A stretch of 7,641 bases of DNA. Source: an uncultured Eubacteriales bacterium. GTDB taxonomy: Bacteria > Bacillota > Clostridia > Oscillospirales > Acutalibacteraceae. Both the position numbers and the translations under genes were made by a program. Location: assembly GCA_900321195.1 (NCBI GenBank), contig ONVG01000069.1, forward strand, positions 1 to 7,641. Reading direction: 5' to 3'. Below are positions 5,710 to 7,641 of this stretch, piece by piece. Under the pieces are notes generated by a model. It was given only the letters and a program-made list of their open reading frames with translations, ran no database searches and was not told the origin of the DNA. How positions within the stretch are numbered: the stretch's first letter is position 1; each line of letters opens with the position of its first letter.

Positions 5710-5766
5710 TAACTTAATTGTTAATATTATACATTTTATTTTAATAAATACATAAAATTTTATTTT

Positions 5767-5809
5767 TCAAAACAAAAAGCAGACACATCGAATCTGATAT
5801 GTCTGCTTT
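5767..5809 (-). terminator. Intrinsic terminator of the Csp/SleC-like pair
   Basis: AAAGCAGACACATC (5776-5789) and GATATGTCTGCTTT (5796-5809) form a 14-bp stem with a 6-nt loop. The one mismatch is a C-A pair on the plus strand but becomes a U-G wobble on the minus strand, and TTGTTTTG follows on that strand. Both points show it works for the minus-strand gene whose stop is 16 nt upstream. Confidence 0.9.
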
Positions 5810-5825
5810 ATACCGTTTGTTATTA

Positions 5826-7043
5826 TCATCTGCTGCTGCTCACCGCATTGAAAATATCCGATATCCTGTACCATGTCGGGAAATTCACAGTACCCGTCAC
5901 AGGCAGGTCAAATATACTCTGGAACGTTCTCACCGAGCCGGCTGTACGGCTGCCGTAAATGCCGTCAACTGCAAGCTTGCTTATGCGAGGATAATTATTC
6001 GATATTGCGTTAAGCTGTGACTGTATCGTGCGTACAGGCTCTCCCCTTGAGCCTATGCTCAGCACTCCCCTGAACGACAGTGGTATGCCTGCTACCTTCT
6101 TTGCCTCTCTCAATACGATATTATATCCGTAATAATTTTTCAGTATCTGTATGGCAGAATATCCCTGCTCTGCAAGCGCCTTTGAGCCCCACTGACTCAG
6201 CCATCCCTCACGGACTACCCTTATACCGTCACTGTACTGTGTGAATAAAGGCTGTGTTATGTCTGTGCGTGAGATATAAAGTGTGAATACCTCGTCAACT
6301 ATATCCGATATTTCCTGAAAGATATTTCGTCCGTAGGTGAACGCCTGGTCGTATGCCGTTGAACTCGTTATCGTAAAGTCGTAGCCCTTGCTCCTGTACC
6401 ATTCTGTATATACACGGTTGAGCGTAAACGAAAGTATAGCAAGTATATTGGCTTTAAGAGCTTCCTTAGGCCATGTTGCGTATATCTCGCTCGATGCAAC
6501 ATTCTTTATATAATCCTTGAAGCCCAAAGTATAATCAGGCGCTGATGAATCATTAGGAACTCCTGCGTGTACTACTATCAGCTCAGGTATGACAGGCTCG
6601 GGAAGTACTGAAAGATTGCTCGGAAAAGGCAGGCGTTTAAGCTCCGCCTCCGGTATCTTAGGCGGAAAATTTCCCCACAGCGCCGGATACGGTATGAAAA
6701 CATTATCGTAAAGCGGTGTGAGAGATATATTCTGTATTGCCGTACTTTGCGGATATATCTGCACGTTCCTGATAAAAGCATCCTCATAGCCGCTCAGTGA
6801 CGCTTTTACATCATACTGTTCAAACGGTCTCGGCATGGTACTGCTCTGCGAATAGTCAAACGGCGGCGCCGGAAGCTTTATCGGCGGAAGCTGTCCCTCG
6901 TCATCCGTTTCAAGCTCTTCTATAGTTTCGCCGCTTTCCGGATCCGATACCGTCACGCTTACATTCTTTGCCGGACTTCCTATATTTCCAAGATATACAT
7001 TTACCCTCAGTAAACCGAAATCCTCTCCGTCTGTTTCAGCCAT
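5826..7043 (-). CDS. sleC-like: SleC-like spore cortex-lytic protein (SpoIID-like and PG-binding domains)
   Basis: This 405-residue protein has three parts. Residues ~10-112 look like a beta-sandwich of the carboxypeptidase-regulatory/transthyretin type (LLRVNVYLGNIGSPAKNVSV, then DVKASLSGYE). Residues ~171-320 are SpoIID-like: YIKNVASSEI (178-187) followed by WPKEALKANILAIL (191-204), with E186 matching SpoIID's essential Glu, and WLSQWGSKALAEQGYSAIQIL (281-301). Residues ~326-400 are a peptidoglycan-binding domain (SRGEPVRTIQSQL, DGIYGSRTAGSVRTFQ). The Cys/His zinc ligands of SpoIID are absent. This order is that of clostridial SleC, a cortex hydrolase made as a pro-enzyme and activated by Csp proteases; a Csp-like protease gene lies 13 nt upstream. 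No signal peptide is seen. The start is ATG 7043, with AGGAG (7055-7051) 7 nt upstream. A non-germination cell-wall role remains possible. Confidence 0.85.
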   Translation of the reverse strand: MAETDGEDFGLLRVNVYLGNIGSPAKNVSVTVSDPESGETIEELETDDEGQLPPIKLPAPPFDYSQSSTMPRPFEQYDVKASLSGYEDAFIRNVQIYPQSTAIQNISLTPLYDNVFIPYPALWGNFPPKIPEAELKRLPFPSNLSVLPEPVIPELIVVHAGVPNDSSAPDYTLGFKDYIKNVASSEIYATWPKEALKANILAILSFTLNRVYTEWYRSKGYDFTITSSTAYDQAFTYGRNIFQEISDIVDEVFTLYISRTDITQPLFTQYSDGIRVVREGWLSQWGSKALAEQGYSAIQILKNYYGYNIVLREAKKVAGIPLSFRGVLSIGSRGEPVRTIQSQLNAISNNYPRISKLAVDGIYGSRTAGSVRTFQSIFDLPVTGTVNFPTWYRISDIFNAVSSSR

Positions 7044-7056
7044 AAGCTCACTCCTG

Positions 7057-7641
7057 TCAGAAAATATTCATATCGTAATTTATGACCGTTTCCCTCAGCG
7101 AAAGAAACGTATTGTACAGATCAAGCTTTCCATAACCCCATTTTATATTGGGGTATGATATATTTTCATCTCTCCGGCATCCGCTGATAAACAGACTTTT
7201 TATAAGGTCGCCGTTTATCGTTGGCATATTCTGCTGTATTATCCCCCATTCCATAAGAAGCGCGGCTGCTCCTGCCGTTATAGCGGCGGCGGCGCTCGTT
7301 CCCGTCATAGTTCCGTAACCTGTCGGATATATCCCGCGAACCTCAACTCCCGGCGCGGCAAAATCCGGCGCTATCCTCGGAAGTCTTGTAGGTCCCCATG
7401 ATGATGACACGGAAAGGCTCCCATCATCTGCGCTGTATGCTCCGCAGGTTATGGAGCGCATTGCCGCCGCAGGATATACTATAGTATATTCGGGTATGGG
7501 CTTCAGAAATTCCACCGAATCATTGACCTGTCCCGTTATAGGGAGCCACGCCCAGTACTGCCCGTCAACTATGGAGTCACCGAAAAGCCTTATCTCCCAT
7601 ATTCCTTCTGTAGCGTCCTCAAATCCTACGATTATATTATT
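7057..7641 (-). CDS. S8 subtilisin-like serine protease, Csp-like, C-terminal part
   Basis: The frame is open to the window edge, so 194 C-terminal residues are seen; the N-terminus with the catalytic Asp and His is outside. The first ~50 residues (EGIWEIRLFG, then DGQYWAWLPI) match the jelly-roll insertion that I associate with Csp-type S8 proteases of Clostridia. Then come ITCGAY (64-69), RIAPDFAAPGVEV (89-101), the oxyanion/Ser region and the catalytic Ser in TGTSAAAAITAGAAALLMEWG (113-133; Ser codon 7296-7294). The Ser is intact, so this is not a CspC-like pseudoprotease at that site. In C. perfringens Csp proteases cut pro-SleC during spore germination; here the gene stops 13 nt before a SleC-like gene whose ribosome binding site fills the gap, implying coupled translation. 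A general S8 peptidase of other role is the alternative. Confidence 0.88.
   Translation of the reverse strand, partial: NNIIVGFEDATEGIWEIRLFGDSIVDGQYWAWLPITGQVNDSVEFLKPIPEYTIVYPAAAMRSITCGAYSADDGSLSVSSSWGPTRLPRIAPDFAAPGVEVRGIYPTGYGTMTGTSAAAAITAGAAALLMEWGIIQQNMPTINGDLIKSLFISGCRRDENISYPNIKWGYGKLDLYNTFLSLRETVINYDMNIF

Larger units (their letters stand above)
5530..5766. other. Very AT-rich intergenic region, no gene
   Basis: No coding sequence is visible between the operon's first Shine-Dalgarno and the terminator of the SleC-like gene. The DNA is strongly AT-rich with many A and T tracts, which suits promoter and UP-element function for the minus-strand operon. It contains two promoter candidates and an inverted repeat, listed separately. 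Confidence 0.6.

Overview
The window looks like chromosomal DNA from a low- to mid-GC member of the Clostridia, most like a gut Ruminococcus or a related Oscillospiraceae. The grounds are a Csp-type subtilisin next to a SleC-like peptidoglycan protein, GAGGTGA-type ribosome binding sites with several TTG starts, AT-rich gene gaps and GC-rich palindromic intergenic repeats. The genus is an inference; no rRNA or marker gene is present.

Layout, left to right. Positions 3-656 (+) are the C-terminal 217 codons of an unrecognised protein. It converges on a TTG-started membrane protein on the minus strand (751-1233) that resembles the DUF6512 family, with a hairpin between them. Positions 1250-1790 hold no convincing gene but a dense set of palindromes, a 12-bp direct repeat and four 27-bp tandem units. 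Next come an 88-residue tail-anchored-looking small protein (1795-2061, minus) and a 360-base gap with a cluster of GTTRAAA motifs and a strong terminator at 2360-2393.

Positions 5516-2424 (minus) form a three-gene operon: a UPF0104/LPG-synthase-TM-type 'flippase-like' membrane protein, then two paralogous family 2 glycosyltransferases. Gene spacings are 24 and 15 nt, each gap carries a strong Shine-Dalgarno, promoter-like sequences lie upstream and one terminator closes the unit. It probably builds a surface glycan or glycolipid, with the membrane protein handling a lipid-linked step. The second glycosyltransferase has Asn-Asn where the family has its nucleotide-binding Asp pair.

Positions 7641-5826 (minus) hold the C-terminal part of an S8 serine protease with a Csp-like jelly-roll segment. 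A 405-residue protein follows after 13 nt, with a beta-sandwich N-terminus, a SpoIID-like catalytic domain and a C-terminal peptidoglycan-binding domain. The protein has the SleC architecture. In Clostridium perfringens, Csp proteases activate pro-SleC to degrade spore cortex during germination, so the pair may be a compact germination module. A strong terminator at 5767-5809 ends it.

The glycosyltransferase operon and the Csp/SleC pair are the clearest systems. The repeats at 1385-1790 and 2151-2267 are the least explained DNA. I did not find a CRISPR array, tRNA, rRNA, transposase or recognised riboswitch.
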